Assembly: GCA_028693055.1 (NCBI GenBank)
Contig: JAQUWD010000033.1
Span: forward strand, 5,890-43,513
Source: Eubacteriales bacterium
GTDB taxonomy: Bacteria; Bacillota; Clostridia; Christensenellales; Aristaeellaceae
Direction: 5' to 3'
DNA: 37,624 nucleotides
Shown here: positions 15,037-22,677 of the stretch, piece by piece
How the letters are laid out: each line of letters opens with the position of its first letter
How positions within the stretch are numbered: position 1 is the first letter of the stretch
Notes under the pieces: generated by a model
Databases searched by the model: none
What the model was told of the DNA's origin: nothing
The model's input: only the letters and a program-made list of their open reading frames with translations
Translations under genes and position numbers: made by a program

Positions 15037-16056
15037 ATGAAAAGCACGATTAAGGATGTGGCGAAGGCGGCGGGAGTGTCCCCCTCCACCGTAAGCCGTG
15101 CAATGCATAATAATCCCAGAATTAGCGAGGAAATGCGTGGTAAAATTCGCGCACTGGCGGATGAAATGGGCTTTCATCCCAATCAGATGGCTCGCAGCTT
15201 GGTAAACCGAAAGACCCGCATCATCGGTATTGTATTTCCCGGCGCAGCGACGGAAAGCTTAGGGCATCCCTTCTATCCCAAGGTGCTGCAAGGGCTTGGG
15301 CGGGCAGCGTCGGAACGCCGATATCAAATGCTGCTGGGCATGACGGAGGGCTCTAGCTCCCAAGACAGCATTCGCGATTTGGTGGATAGCGGATATGTGA
15401 GCGGACTGGTGCTGTTGGCTGCCGAGGACGGCGCGGCTGCCATTGACGCAGGTGTGCCTACCGTTGTCATCGGCCGTCCCCGCTGCTGGGAAAGCTGCTA
15501 TTGCGTGGATAACGATAATGTTGAGGCAGGGCGCGAGGCTACGGATTATCTAATTCGGCTGGGCCACCGTCAACTTTTGCTGCTAGGCTATGACAAACAA
15601 TATATGGTGACCGTTGATCGCCGTCAGGGGTATGAAAAAGCATTGGAGCAAAATGGCATCGTCTTTCGCCGGGACTGGGTGGTGCCCAGCCGCTTTTTGG
15701 ACAACAATACCGATCAAGAGCTGTTATGGAGCCTTTTTCGGCAAAAAGAGCGTCCTACGGGCGTGGTGTGTATGGATGACGCTCAAGCCATCGGCTTGAC
15801 CAGCAGCCTTAGCGCCATTGGCCTTAGCGTGCCGGGAGATGTAAGCATCGTCAGCTTTAATAACACCGAGGCGGGGCGCTACCATAATCCGCCCTTGACC
15901 TCCATGGACGTGAATCCCGGTCAGCTTGGATATGAAGCCATGAACATGGTGCTGGATTTGGTGAAGGAAAAAGCGAACGTTCCACATTTATATCAGGTAC
16001 CCTTTCAAATGGCGTTACGGGGCAGCGCCACAGAATATCGGGAAACCTCTTACTGA
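15037..16056 (+). CDS. LacI/GalR-family transcriptional regulator
   Basis: 339 residues from ATG 15037; AAGGAG lies 6 bases upstream and the protein then begins directly with the DNA-binding helix-turn-helix STIKDVAKAAGVSPSTVSRA. Hinge helix at about 45-57 (MARSLVNRK), then a periplasmic-binding-protein-like effector domain (about 60-335) with the usual RRQGYEKAL and VCMDDAQAIGL segments. Binds an unknown sugar or derivative. No sugar gene is directly adjacent; deoC and galM lie 4.8 kb downstream beyond the four-gene operon. Likely autoregulated by the palindrome at 14999-15008. Confidence 0.92.
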   Translation: MKSTIKDVAKAAGVSPSTVSRAMHNNPRISEEMRGKIRALADEMGFHPNQMARSLVNRKTRIIGIVFPGAATESLGHPFYPKVLQGLGRAASERRYQMLLGMTEGSSSQDSIRDLVDSGYVSGLVLLAAEDGAAAIDAGVPTVVIGRPRCWESCYCVDNDNVEAGREATDYLIRLGHRQLLLLGYDKQYMVTVDRRQGYEKALEQNGIVFRRDWVVPSRFLDNNTDQELLWSLFRQKERPTGVVCMDDAQAIGLTSSLSAIGLSVPGDVSIVSFNNTEAGRYHNPPLTSMDVNPGQLGYEAMNMVLDLVKEKANVPHLYQVPFQMALRGSATEYRETSY

Positions 16057-16100
16057 GGGCGGCGGGGGAGCCTGAAGGCTACCCTGATGCAATTCGAATC

Positions 16101-16186
16101 GACCGGCTTTGCCGGTCAGGCGAGCAGTTTGCGGCAAAGCCGCAAACAGTACCCGGTACTGGCGAAAAAGCGCGTAGCGCTTTTTT
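16101..16186 (+). terminator. Ladder of four hairpins ending in a terminator
   Basis: Four consecutive perfect stems with 3-base loops: GACCGGC/GCCGGTC (16101-16117), GTTTGCGGC/GCCGCAAAC (16127-16147), AGTAC/GTACT (16148-16160) and AAAAAGCGC/GCGCTTTTT (16165-16185), the last with a T-run on the plus strand and an A-run that would serve as T-run on the other strand. The last stem is a terminator for the LacI-type gene. The role of the first three is unknown. Confidence 0.75.
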
Positions 16187-16271
16187 GACACGCGGTAGCG
16201 TACATGACGGGCGACCTTGCGGAAAGGGATTTCCTGCTGATGTAAACTTCTTGAAAACCATCGAAGAACAA

Positions 16272-16300
16272 GTTGACAGTGCTTCCCGCCGATGATAGAC
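16272..16300 (+). promoter_or_regulatory. Promoter of the four-gene operon
   Basis: TTGACA (16272-16277), a 17-bp spacer and TAGACT (16295-16300), about 50 bases before the first start codon. Confidence 0.65.
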
Positions 16301-16350
16301 TTTGTAATGGGAAATTGTCGGCTTTTGTCGAGCAAAAAAGAGGTGTTAGG

Positions 16351-16776
16351 ATGGCCTTTTTAAACCCGGAAACGGGTACGCTCGTCTTTGAGGACGGGTT
16401 TTGTCTCCGCCCCGGCATGCCGGCGAAGGACCTGAACCGACATTGCCTTACCCTGTCCGACGCAGAAACGACGTTTTGCTTGGACGCGCATCCCTTGCCC
16501 GGCGGTAGTCTGGCACCGGTATGCGTCGTCGATGGCGATGGGCTTATGGGCGTAACCCTTCACGTGGTTCAAACGGGCAGCAAAGAGAGACCCGGCGCTG
16601 AGCGGCAGCGCGCGTTTCTTTTTTCCACATTTCATATGAAGGATCCCTGCCCGGACACCCATCGATGCGTTCGGGTACGCTGCCCCTTTGGTAGCTTGAC
16701 CATTTGTTCGGATCCCTATACAGGCTGCGCTATGGCGCAGCTTAGTTACAGCCGGGAGGAGAAACAGGCGCTATGA
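16351..16776 (+). CDS. Unknown 141-residue protein, first gene of the four-gene operon
   Basis: ATG 16351 is preferred because AGAGGTG stands just upstream and the promoter start site lies near 16307; an in-frame ATG at 16273 falls inside the promoter. Soluble, no signal peptide. It begins NPETGTLVFEDGFCLRPGM and ends with RCPFGSLTICSDPYTGCAM then AQLSY. That plan (an opening 'n..t..l..g..l.pGm' and a closing 'ypwG.i.s.yDp..g...i.i.Y') recalls small proteins often found as immunity or accessory genes near toxins, but I cannot name a family. Its stop overlaps the next start in ATGA. Confidence 0.7.
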   Translation: MAFLNPETGTLVFEDGFCLRPGMPAKDLNRHCLTLSDAETTFCLDAHPLPGGSLAPVCVVDGDGLMGVTLHVVQTGSKERPGAERQRAFLFSTFHMKDPCPDTHRCVRVRCPFGSLTICSDPYTGCAMAQLSYSREEKQAL

Positions 16777-17384
16777 CACAAAAAGGTGCGGCCTCCATGC
16801 AGGCGGCGTTGCTGCCCATCATGCGAGATTATTTGATACGGTTTCAACAGACGGCGATTAAGGAAACGGGGCGGCGTCCCCTTACCTACCTTCGCGCGCC
16901 GATGGATGAAAAGCTGGTGCTGCCCGGCTGCCAACGGCCGGGCTATGCCTTTTGGCAGCCCATCCCTTGGAAGGACGGAAATGTGCCGCTGGGTGAAGCC
17001 GCCTCGCGCTTTCACCAAAGCATCGTGGATTATCTGTCCATGTGTCAGTTTTTAGAAATCCGCTTTCATCTACCGGTTGCCAGCGCGGGCAGCCCGCTGA
17101 GCTTTTTGTACATGCGTACCTTTGAAACCTATAAAAATACCGAATCAGCACCGCCCAAGCAGGCTTTTCAAGAGGCTCAGCTTTATAGCAGGGAGCATCC
17201 TACTCTGCCCCTCAGCCTTTGTATGGCTGCTACCTGCGATAACGCTGAACCGTTGCTGCTGATGCTGCGCGCGGAAGACGGGCAGGCTTATATCCAATAT
17301 GCCAACCGGGACGCTGCGCCCCTGTACCTAAAGCTGACCGTAGACAGACTTTTGCCTAAGCTGCAATTCGTGTACGATTTCTAA
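16773..17384 (+). CDS. Syd-like protein (SUKH superfamily)
   Basis: 203 residues. The pattern fits the Syd family: an N-terminal helix (ALLPIMRDYLIRFQ), then GYAFWQPIPW (about 52-61; E. coli Syd has VYWQPQPF there), a helix with IVDYL, a strand region, and a C-terminal LTVDRLLPKL that matches the end of Syd. Syd binds SecY in E. coli; relatives in the SUKH superfamily serve as immunity proteins in polymorphic toxin systems. Start ATG overlaps the preceding stop by four bases. In this operon a chaperone or immunity role beside a DNA- or protein-pumping ATPase is possible but is inference. Confidence 0.6.
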   Translation: MTQKGAASMQAALLPIMRDYLIRFQQTAIKETGRRPLTYLRAPMDEKLVLPGCQRPGYAFWQPIPWKDGNVPLGEAASRFHQSIVDYLSMCQFLEIRFHLPVASAGSPLSFLYMRTFETYKNTESAPPKQAFQEAQLYSREHPTLPLSLCMAATCDNAEPLLLMLRAEDGQAYIQYANRDAAPLYLKLTVDRLLPKLQFVYDF

Positions 17385-17407
17385 CAAGGCGAAGGGAGGA
17401 TAAGACG

Positions 17408-19480
17408 ATGCGCATGCATAAACGCGGCGTCGTTAGCTATGCGGGCTTTGATAAAGCCGCTCTCTGGGCTCAGGCTCGCAGGGCGTTCGCCCAAAGCGAC
17501 GAGACCGTTCCCCAGCGCTTTACAGCCTTCTTACCCCTTTTTCCCATCGAATTGATTGTGAGCATGCCTTATGTTGGCACCAATATGGGGAGCCGCGCCT
17601 TGGCGGCGGAAAGCGGCTTTTCCATCGATCCCTGCGAATATCATCGCCAGCTGTACGCTGAAATGCCAGAGCTTTATACAGGAGATAATTATCGACGCAA
17701 TTTTGATTATGAGAATCGTTTCATCGGTCGGGGCGCGGTTACGGTGGATCAGGCATGGGTGCTCAATTTTCCTCAATATCAACCCTTTGTCGGTGAAAAG
17801 CTATGCATCTACCTCATTGGCGGCGGCTCACAGGCGGTAGCCGTACCCGAAAGCATCTATCCCAGAGGTCGCGGCGTGCTGCATGGCGTGGAATTGGACA
17901 TGGGCGTTACCGCCCGTGCGGAGCATTACTGCAATTATGCACGCAGCCGGATTGAGCAGGGCGATAGCTACGATTCCTCGCGGTTTGAAGCTGAGTATTT
18001 GAAGGATAATCAGCTGGAGTCGGTAGTGATTCGCCAGTCCGAGCTGGGACAGCTGATGCAGGACCTCAGCATCCTCCAAAGTTTAAAAGAGGAACCCTCT
18101 GATATTGGGCTTTATACCGAGAACGCCAAGCGCTCCGAGCATGTGGCCCAATATATTCCCCGCCATCTGGCCTGCGATGTGTTTGAAAGTAGCCTGATTA
18201 CCCGGAATACGGCGCGGCTTTTGCAGCTGTATTATGATGGCGATGATTTTATCAGCGATTTTTGGCTGCCGTATGCAGAAGCCAGCGAGTATATCCGTAA
18301 GCCGGATATGGTGCTGGATGTACGGGCTTTGTGCGAAGGCTTTCAGATTCCGCCACGGTACGACCCCGTTACCCACGGCGGGCTTTATCCCAGTCGGGCT
18401 AGGGTGGTGGTGGTGCGGGATCGCGCCATACGCCCTATGGTAGCGACTGCGTTAAATAACCCTGCCTATGGTAGCGGAATGCATCCGCTGGGAATGATTA
18501 ATAAACGGGTGTTTCTCTATGATAGTCAGGAGCTTCTACGCATGCGAAAGCTGGCTGTGGAGGAGCTTTCCCTGCGTTTCGAAAATGGAACCGCATCACC
18601 CGACGAGTATATCCAAATGCTGGCGAGGACGCTGCAGCAGGAGCTGAAGGGCGCGCTAACGGACGGAATGTACCGTAGGGAATCCGCCTTGCGCAGACTT
18701 CAAAGCAACGCCCCGGCTTATGAACGCGCGAAAGCGTTGCTGGATCAGCGGGTGGCTGCGCTGGAAAGCCGAGTGAACGAGAATGGCAGCCTAGACGAGC
18801 AGGGACAGCTTAGCGGCTACGATGCGGATATTCAGTATTTAAAGAGAATGAGGCAAAGCCGGGAGAGAACGCAGGAGGAGGACGGCGCGGAGCCGCTGCC
18901 CTTTGCCTTTGACAGCCTTCGTGAAACCAGTATTGAAAGCGGCTACGCCATGCGAAGCAGCCTATATCAATGCAGCTACGAGGAGCTGGCGTTGCCTATG
19001 GAGCCTGAGGATGAAGCGCCTGTGGAGGGACTAGACTCGCCCGAGGAAGAGCCGGATAACGAAGTGGCCGCTCTACCCGAGGAAGAGCCGGATAACGAAG
19101 CAGCGGTTCTACCCGTGGAAGAGCCGGATAACGAAGCAGCCGCTCTACCCAACGAAGAGCCGGATAACAAAGCAGCCGCTCTACCCAACGAAGAGCCAGA
19201 TAACGAAGTAGTCGCTCTACCCAACGAAGAGCCGGATAACGAAGCAGCCGCTCTACCCAACGAAGAGCCGGATAACGAAGCAGCCGCTCTACCCGAGGAA
19301 GAGCCGGATAACGAAGCAGCGGTTCCACCTACGGAAGAGCCGGATAGCGCTGCTGTCACCACTCCCGCCCCTGTCCCTCATACCTTGGCCCAGCTTGCGA
19401 AGGCGAAACCTGCTGATACCTCTTCCCATGCGGGCAAAATGACGCAATTGTTGAAACGTACCCTGCCGAAAAAATCATAA
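17408..19480 (+). CDS. Unknown 690-residue protein with acidic 12-residue tandem repeats
   Basis: GGGAGG lies 8 bases before ATG 17408. No signal peptide or membrane helix, so probably cytoplasmic. Residues 1 to about 370 look globular, with no family I recognise. About 375-495 is helical and charged (LRMRKLAVEELSLRF, YERAKALLDQRVAALESR, QYLKRMRQSRERTQEE), probably coiled coil. Residues 546-653 are nine copies of a 12-residue repeat (consensus EEPDNEAAALPN), very acidic. The tail (about 654-690) is basic and ends KMTQLLKRTLPKKS. Encoded between a Syd-like protein and a VirD4-like ATPase, it is a candidate substrate, adaptor or scaffold of that ATPase. Function unknown. Confidence 0.85.
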   Translation: MRMHKRGVVSYAGFDKAALWAQARRAFAQSDETVPQRFTAFLPLFPIELIVSMPYVGTNMGSRALAAESGFSIDPCEYHRQLYAEMPELYTGDNYRRNFDYENRFIGRGAVTVDQAWVLNFPQYQPFVGEKLCIYLIGGGSQAVAVPESIYPRGRGVLHGVELDMGVTARAEHYCNYARSRIEQGDSYDSSRFEAEYLKDNQLESVVIRQSELGQLMQDLSILQSLKEEPSDIGLYTENAKRSEHVAQYIPRHLACDVFESSLITRNTARLLQLYYDGDDFISDFWLPYAEASEYIRKPDMVLDVRALCEGFQIPPRYDPVTHGGLYPSRARVVVVRDRAIRPMVATALNNPAYGSGMHPLGMINKRVFLYDSQELLRMRKLAVEELSLRFENGTASPDEYIQMLARTLQQELKGALTDGMYRRESALRRLQSNAPAYERAKALLDQRVAALESRVNENGSLDEQGQLSGYDADIQYLKRMRQSRERTQEEDGAEPLPFAFDSLRETSIESGYAMRSSLYQCSYEELALPMEPEDEAPVEGLDSPEEEPDNEVAALPEEEPDNEAAVLPVEEPDNEAAALPNEEPDNKAAALPNEEPDNEVVALPNEEPDNEAAALPNEEPDNEAAALPEEEPDNEAAVPPTEEPDSAAVTTPAPVPHTLAQLAKAKPADTSSHAGKMTQLLKRTLPKKS
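19043..19366 (+). repeat. 36-bp coding tandem repeat, nine copies
   Basis: Nine head-to-tail 36-bp units, each encoding EEPDNEAAALPN-like 12-mers; the last is degenerate. Neighbouring units differ at few bases, indicating recent expansion and likely copy-number variation between strains. There are no spacers, so this is not a CRISPR array. Confidence 0.95.
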
Positions 19481-19494
19481 AGGGGGTTGCAGCT

Positions 19495-20793
19495 GTGACG
19501 CAATCCGCGATTCTGAAAGGATTGCAAATTTCTAACGACATTCCCTATCGGGATCCAGACGCGTTTTTTGCGCTGGCTGGATCGGACGGGATGGGCAAAA
19601 ATGCCTATCTTCCGATTGGTCAAACAATGCTGGAGCGCCATTTGCTGCTGCTGGGCAGCGGCGCTACTGGAAAAACCAACATGATGCTGCACTTGGCGCG
19701 GAACTTGCGGGTCAATCTGGGCCCGGATGACGCATTGGTGCTTTTTGACCCCGTGGGGGAATACTATCAAGCGCTGCATCAAGAAGGCGACGTGGCGCTG
19801 GCGGATGACGAGCGGGCGGGGGGCGAGGATGCTCATGCCCGGTGGAATTTGTTTTGTGAGCTGACGGACGATAACCGATTAATCGAGGATACGTCCGCAT
19901 TATGCGACCAACTGTTTCGGGAGCGGATCGCCGGAGCGGCAGAGCCGTTTTACCCTACGGCAGCCCGCGACTTGACCATGGCGCTGATCGTATATCTAAA
20001 GCATCTGGGCGACCCGACGCTGCTTACCAATCAGGCGCTGCGGGAGCTGATCGACGGCTTTGACGCTCATAGCATGTGTGAAATTCTGGAATCGGAGCCG
20101 GAGCTGCGCACCTTTTGCGGCTATATTGGAGACGGAGCAAGCTTACAGGCGCAGGGCGTGGTAGCGGCGCTGCAGCAGGCTGCGCGGGAATTGTTTCAAG
20201 GTGGGTTTGGCGAGGAGGGCACAATCGGCGTTCGCCCGTTGCTGCGCTCCCGCGGCGGCAAGGTGATCTTTATCTGCTATGACCCCTCCCGTGGAAGTCT
20301 CACTCGGCCTGCTTTTGGAGCGCTGTGCGATTTGGCCCTGCAGGAGGCGTTAAGCCGGCTTTCCCCCAACGGCAGACTGTATCTGCTGCTGGATAACTTC
20401 TGCACGCTGCCCATGCTGCCTCATCTGGAGGACGCGCTGTCCATGGGGCGTGCCAAGGGCGTGCATATTACCTTGTCCGCTATCGGAGTTGAAACCATGG
20501 AAGCCCGATACGGCGCGGCGACGCCCTCACTGCTCAGCGCCGTAGGAACAACGGTGGCCTTTCAGCTGCGGGACCGCCGCAGCAGAGAATATGTGAAAAG
20601 CCTGTATGGCCGTCATCGGGTGGTAGAAACCTATCGTTCCACGGTGCAGATGAGAGGAATCGTTGAGCAGGTGGTGGACGAGTATATTGTGGGCGACGAG
20701 GACTTGACCGCGCTCCACCCCGGCGACAGTATTATCGCTACTATGCATTACCCGCCCTTTCACTTTCGTTTAAAGCCCTATAGCAACGCCTAG
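19495..20793 (+). CDS. VirD4/TraD-like (type IV coupling protein) ATPase, soluble
   Basis: GTG start at 19495 with AGGGGG upstream, 14 bases after the preceding stop. 432 residues. Walker A GSGATGKT (54-61); VLFDPVGEY (82-90), equivalent to the 'v.DpkGe' motif of coupling proteins; ARDLTMALIVYL (157-168); LYLLLDN (295-301), the Walker B strand, with Asn301 where an acidic residue is usual; LPMLPHLEDALSMGRAKGVHITL (305-327), closely like the TraM-recognition segment of VirD4/TraG proteins. Unlike VirD4 it has no N-terminal membrane helices. No relaxase or type IV secretion genes occur nearby. Probably a hexameric DNA or protein pump; substrate unknown. Confidence 0.8.
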   Translation: MTQSAILKGLQISNDIPYRDPDAFFALAGSDGMGKNAYLPIGQTMLERHLLLLGSGATGKTNMMLHLARNLRVNLGPDDALVLFDPVGEYYQALHQEGDVALADDERAGGEDAHARWNLFCELTDDNRLIEDTSALCDQLFRERIAGAAEPFYPTAARDLTMALIVYLKHLGDPTLLTNQALRELIDGFDAHSMCEILESEPELRTFCGYIGDGASLQAQGVVAALQQAARELFQGGFGEEGTIGVRPLLRSRGGKVIFICYDPSRGSLTRPAFGALCDLALQEALSRLSPNGRLYLLLDNFCTLPMLPHLEDALSMGRAKGVHITLSAIGVETMEARYGAATPSLLSAVGTTVAFQLRDRRSREYVKSLYGRHRVVETYRSTVQMRGIVEQVVDEYIVGDEDLTALHPGDSIIATMHYPPFHFRLKPYSNA

Positions 20794-20833
20794 TTTCGTA
20801 ATTAAACACAGAATAAACAAGGAGGATCTTTCT

Positions 20834-21565
20834 ATGAGCTTAACCCCTGCCATGATTGCAAAAATGTTGGATCACAGCACCCTACAGCCTTTTCTGACCG
20901 ACGCTGATATCCGTAAGGGCTGCGAAATCGCCCTGAAATACAACACAGCCAGCGTGTGCGCCCGCCCCTGTGATATGAAGCTGGTGGCTGAGCTGCTAAA
21001 GGGCAGCGACGTTCACGTATGCACGGTCATCGGCTTTCCCCACGGAACCAACAAAACGGAAATCAAGCTGGCTGAGGCGCAATCCGCTCTGGACGACGGC
21101 TGCAACGAGCTGGATATGGTACTCAACATCGGCAAGCTGATTGCAGGCGAGGACGATTATGTCCGGGATGAGATCAAAGCCTTGGCAGAGCTGTGCCACC
21201 AAAATAACGCGAAGCTCAAGGTAATACTGGAGAACTGCTATTTAAACGACGAACAGAAAAGGCGTGCCTGTCAATTAAGCGTGGAGGCTCATGCCGACTG
21301 GGTGAAAACCAGCACCGGCTATGGCACCGGCGGTTGTACCCTCGCGGATTTACAGCTGATGCACGATTCGGTTCCCGCCACCATGCAGCTGAAGGGCAGC
21401 GGCGGTATTCGAGACTTGGACACGGTACTGGCCGCCCGGGCTATCGGCGCGACCCGCTGCGGCGTATCGGCTACCGAAAAAATCATGGCCGAGGCCGAGA
21501 CGCGCTTCGCGGCTGGAACCCTGAAGGAAGCGGAACGGTTGAAGGAAATGGAAGGCGGCTACTAA
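20834..21565 (+). CDS. deoC: Deoxyribose-phosphate aldolase
   Basis: 243 residues of the class I aldolase DERA: 2-deoxyribose 5-phosphate to glyceraldehyde 3-phosphate plus acetaldehyde, in deoxynucleoside breakdown. The Schiff-base lysine is Lys158 in DWVKTSTGYGTGG; the second active-site lysine is in MQLKGSGGIRD. DHSTLQP, NELDMVLNIG and KVILENC motifs are present. AAGGAGG precedes the ATG. It lies 40 bases after the ATPase gene and before galM, without a terminator between, so read-through from the four-gene operon is possible. Confidence 0.95.
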   Translation: MSLTPAMIAKMLDHSTLQPFLTDADIRKGCEIALKYNTASVCARPCDMKLVAELLKGSDVHVCTVIGFPHGTNKTEIKLAEAQSALDDGCNELDMVLNIGKLIAGEDDYVRDEIKALAELCHQNNAKLKVILENCYLNDEQKRRACQLSVEAHADWVKTSTGYGTGGCTLADLQLMHDSVPATMQLKGSGGIRDLDTVLAARAIGATRCGVSATEKIMAEAETRFAAGTLKEAERLKEMEGGY

Positions 21566-21591
21566 TCTTGCATTCATAGGAGGATATTTAC

Positions 21592-22647
21592 ATGAGTATT
21601 TCACAAAAGCCCTTTGGTATTTCGCCTAAAGGCGATGCGGTTACCAAGTATACCTTGACCAATGCCCATGGCGCCAGCGTCAGCGTGATCGACTTTGGCG
21701 GCGTGGTGACCAGTATTATCGTCCCGGACAAGAATGGAAAGCTGGACGATGTGAATCTAGGCTTTGACGACGTGGCTGTGTATGACGGCAAGGGCGGCAG
21801 CATGGGCGCGCTGATTGGCCGGGTGGGAAACCGCATCGGCGGCGCAGCCTTTGATTTGGAGGGAACCCATTACGTCCTTGGCAAAAACAACGGCGAGAAT
21901 AACCTCCATGGCGGCCCCGAGGACTTTAGCGTGCGTATGTGGGACGCGAAAACAGCGGAGGAAAAGGGCAGGGACGTATTGACCCTTACGCTGCAAAGCC
22001 CGGATGGCGATCAAGGCTTCCCCGGAACACTGGACGTAAAGGTGGAGTACAGCTTTAACGACGATAACGAGCTGGGCATTCATTATTACGCCAACACCGA
22101 TAAGCCCACGCTGGTCAACCTAACCAACCATTGCTATTTTAATTTGGACGGACATCAGTCCGGTTCAATTAAGGATTTGACTTTGCAAATCAACTGTGAC
22201 TGCGCCACCGAGGTAAAGCCCGACCTGATCCCCACGGGCAAGCTGCTGCCCTCCGCGTCGCTACCGTATGGCTTTGTGACGGAAACCCGCATCGGCGATG
22301 TGCTGGCCCATACCGACAACGATCCTACCATGAAGGCGGCGGGCGGCGTGGATTTCAACTATTGCGCCGGAAGAGACCGGGAAACCAAGGTGATCGCCGT
22401 GCTGCGCTCCCCCAAAACCGGCCGTCGGATGGACGTTATCACCGATCAGCCCGGCGTACAGTGCTATACAGGTCAAGGACTGAATCATGAAGGAAAGGAT
22501 CACGTCCATTATGGCCCCTATGCGGGCGTGTGCTTGGAAACCCAGCACTACCCGGATGCGATTCATCACCCGCATTTTGAAAGCGCTGTGCTTCGTCCGC
22601 AGGATACCTATGACACCTTCACCATCTATCGCTTCACAGCGGAATAA
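21592..22647 (+). CDS. galM: Aldose 1-epimerase (galactose mutarotase)
   Basis: 351 residues, the usual GalM length. Interconverts alpha and beta anomers of aldoses. Visible motifs: GGVVTSIIVPD near the N-terminus, GRVGNRI, NNLHGG with the substrate-binding His, LTNHCYFNLDG with the catalytic His, and GVCLETQHYPDAIHHPHF with the catalytic Glu. AGGAGG lies upstream. Follows deoC by 26 bases, same operon, pointing to sugar and nucleoside salvage. Substrate preference cannot be read from the sequence. Confidence 0.93.
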   Translation: MSISQKPFGISPKGDAVTKYTLTNAHGASVSVIDFGGVVTSIIVPDKNGKLDDVNLGFDDVAVYDGKGGSMGALIGRVGNRIGGAAFDLEGTHYVLGKNNGENNLHGGPEDFSVRMWDAKTAEEKGRDVLTLTLQSPDGDQGFPGTLDVKVEYSFNDDNELGIHYYANTDKPTLVNLTNHCYFNLDGHQSGSIKDLTLQINCDCATEVKPDLIPTGKLLPSASLPYGFVTETRIGDVLAHTDNDPTMKAAGGVDFNYCAGRDRETKVIAVLRSPKTGRRMDVITDQPGVQCYTGQGLNHEGKDHVHYGPYAGVCLETQHYPDAIHHPHFESAVLRPQDTYDTFTIYRFTAE

Positions 22648-22677
22648 TCCGCTTTGAAAGACGGGAGGAGAACGTCC

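Noticed and set aside
18976..19362. Long minus-strand frame rich in Ser and Gly repeats
   Set aside because: It is the mirror image of the acidic repeat in the 690-residue gene; no ribosome binding site and no family resemblance.
19043..19366. 36-bp periodic repeat, the length of many CRISPR repeats
   Set aside because: The units are contiguous without spacers and lie in frame inside a long coding region, so it is a coding tandem repeat.
16351..20793. Interpretation as part of a conjugative element
   Set aside because: The ATPase resembles coupling proteins, but no relaxase, VirB4, single-strand-binding protein or attachment site is present, and housekeeping genes flank both sides. It could still be a remnant, so this is not excluded with certainty.
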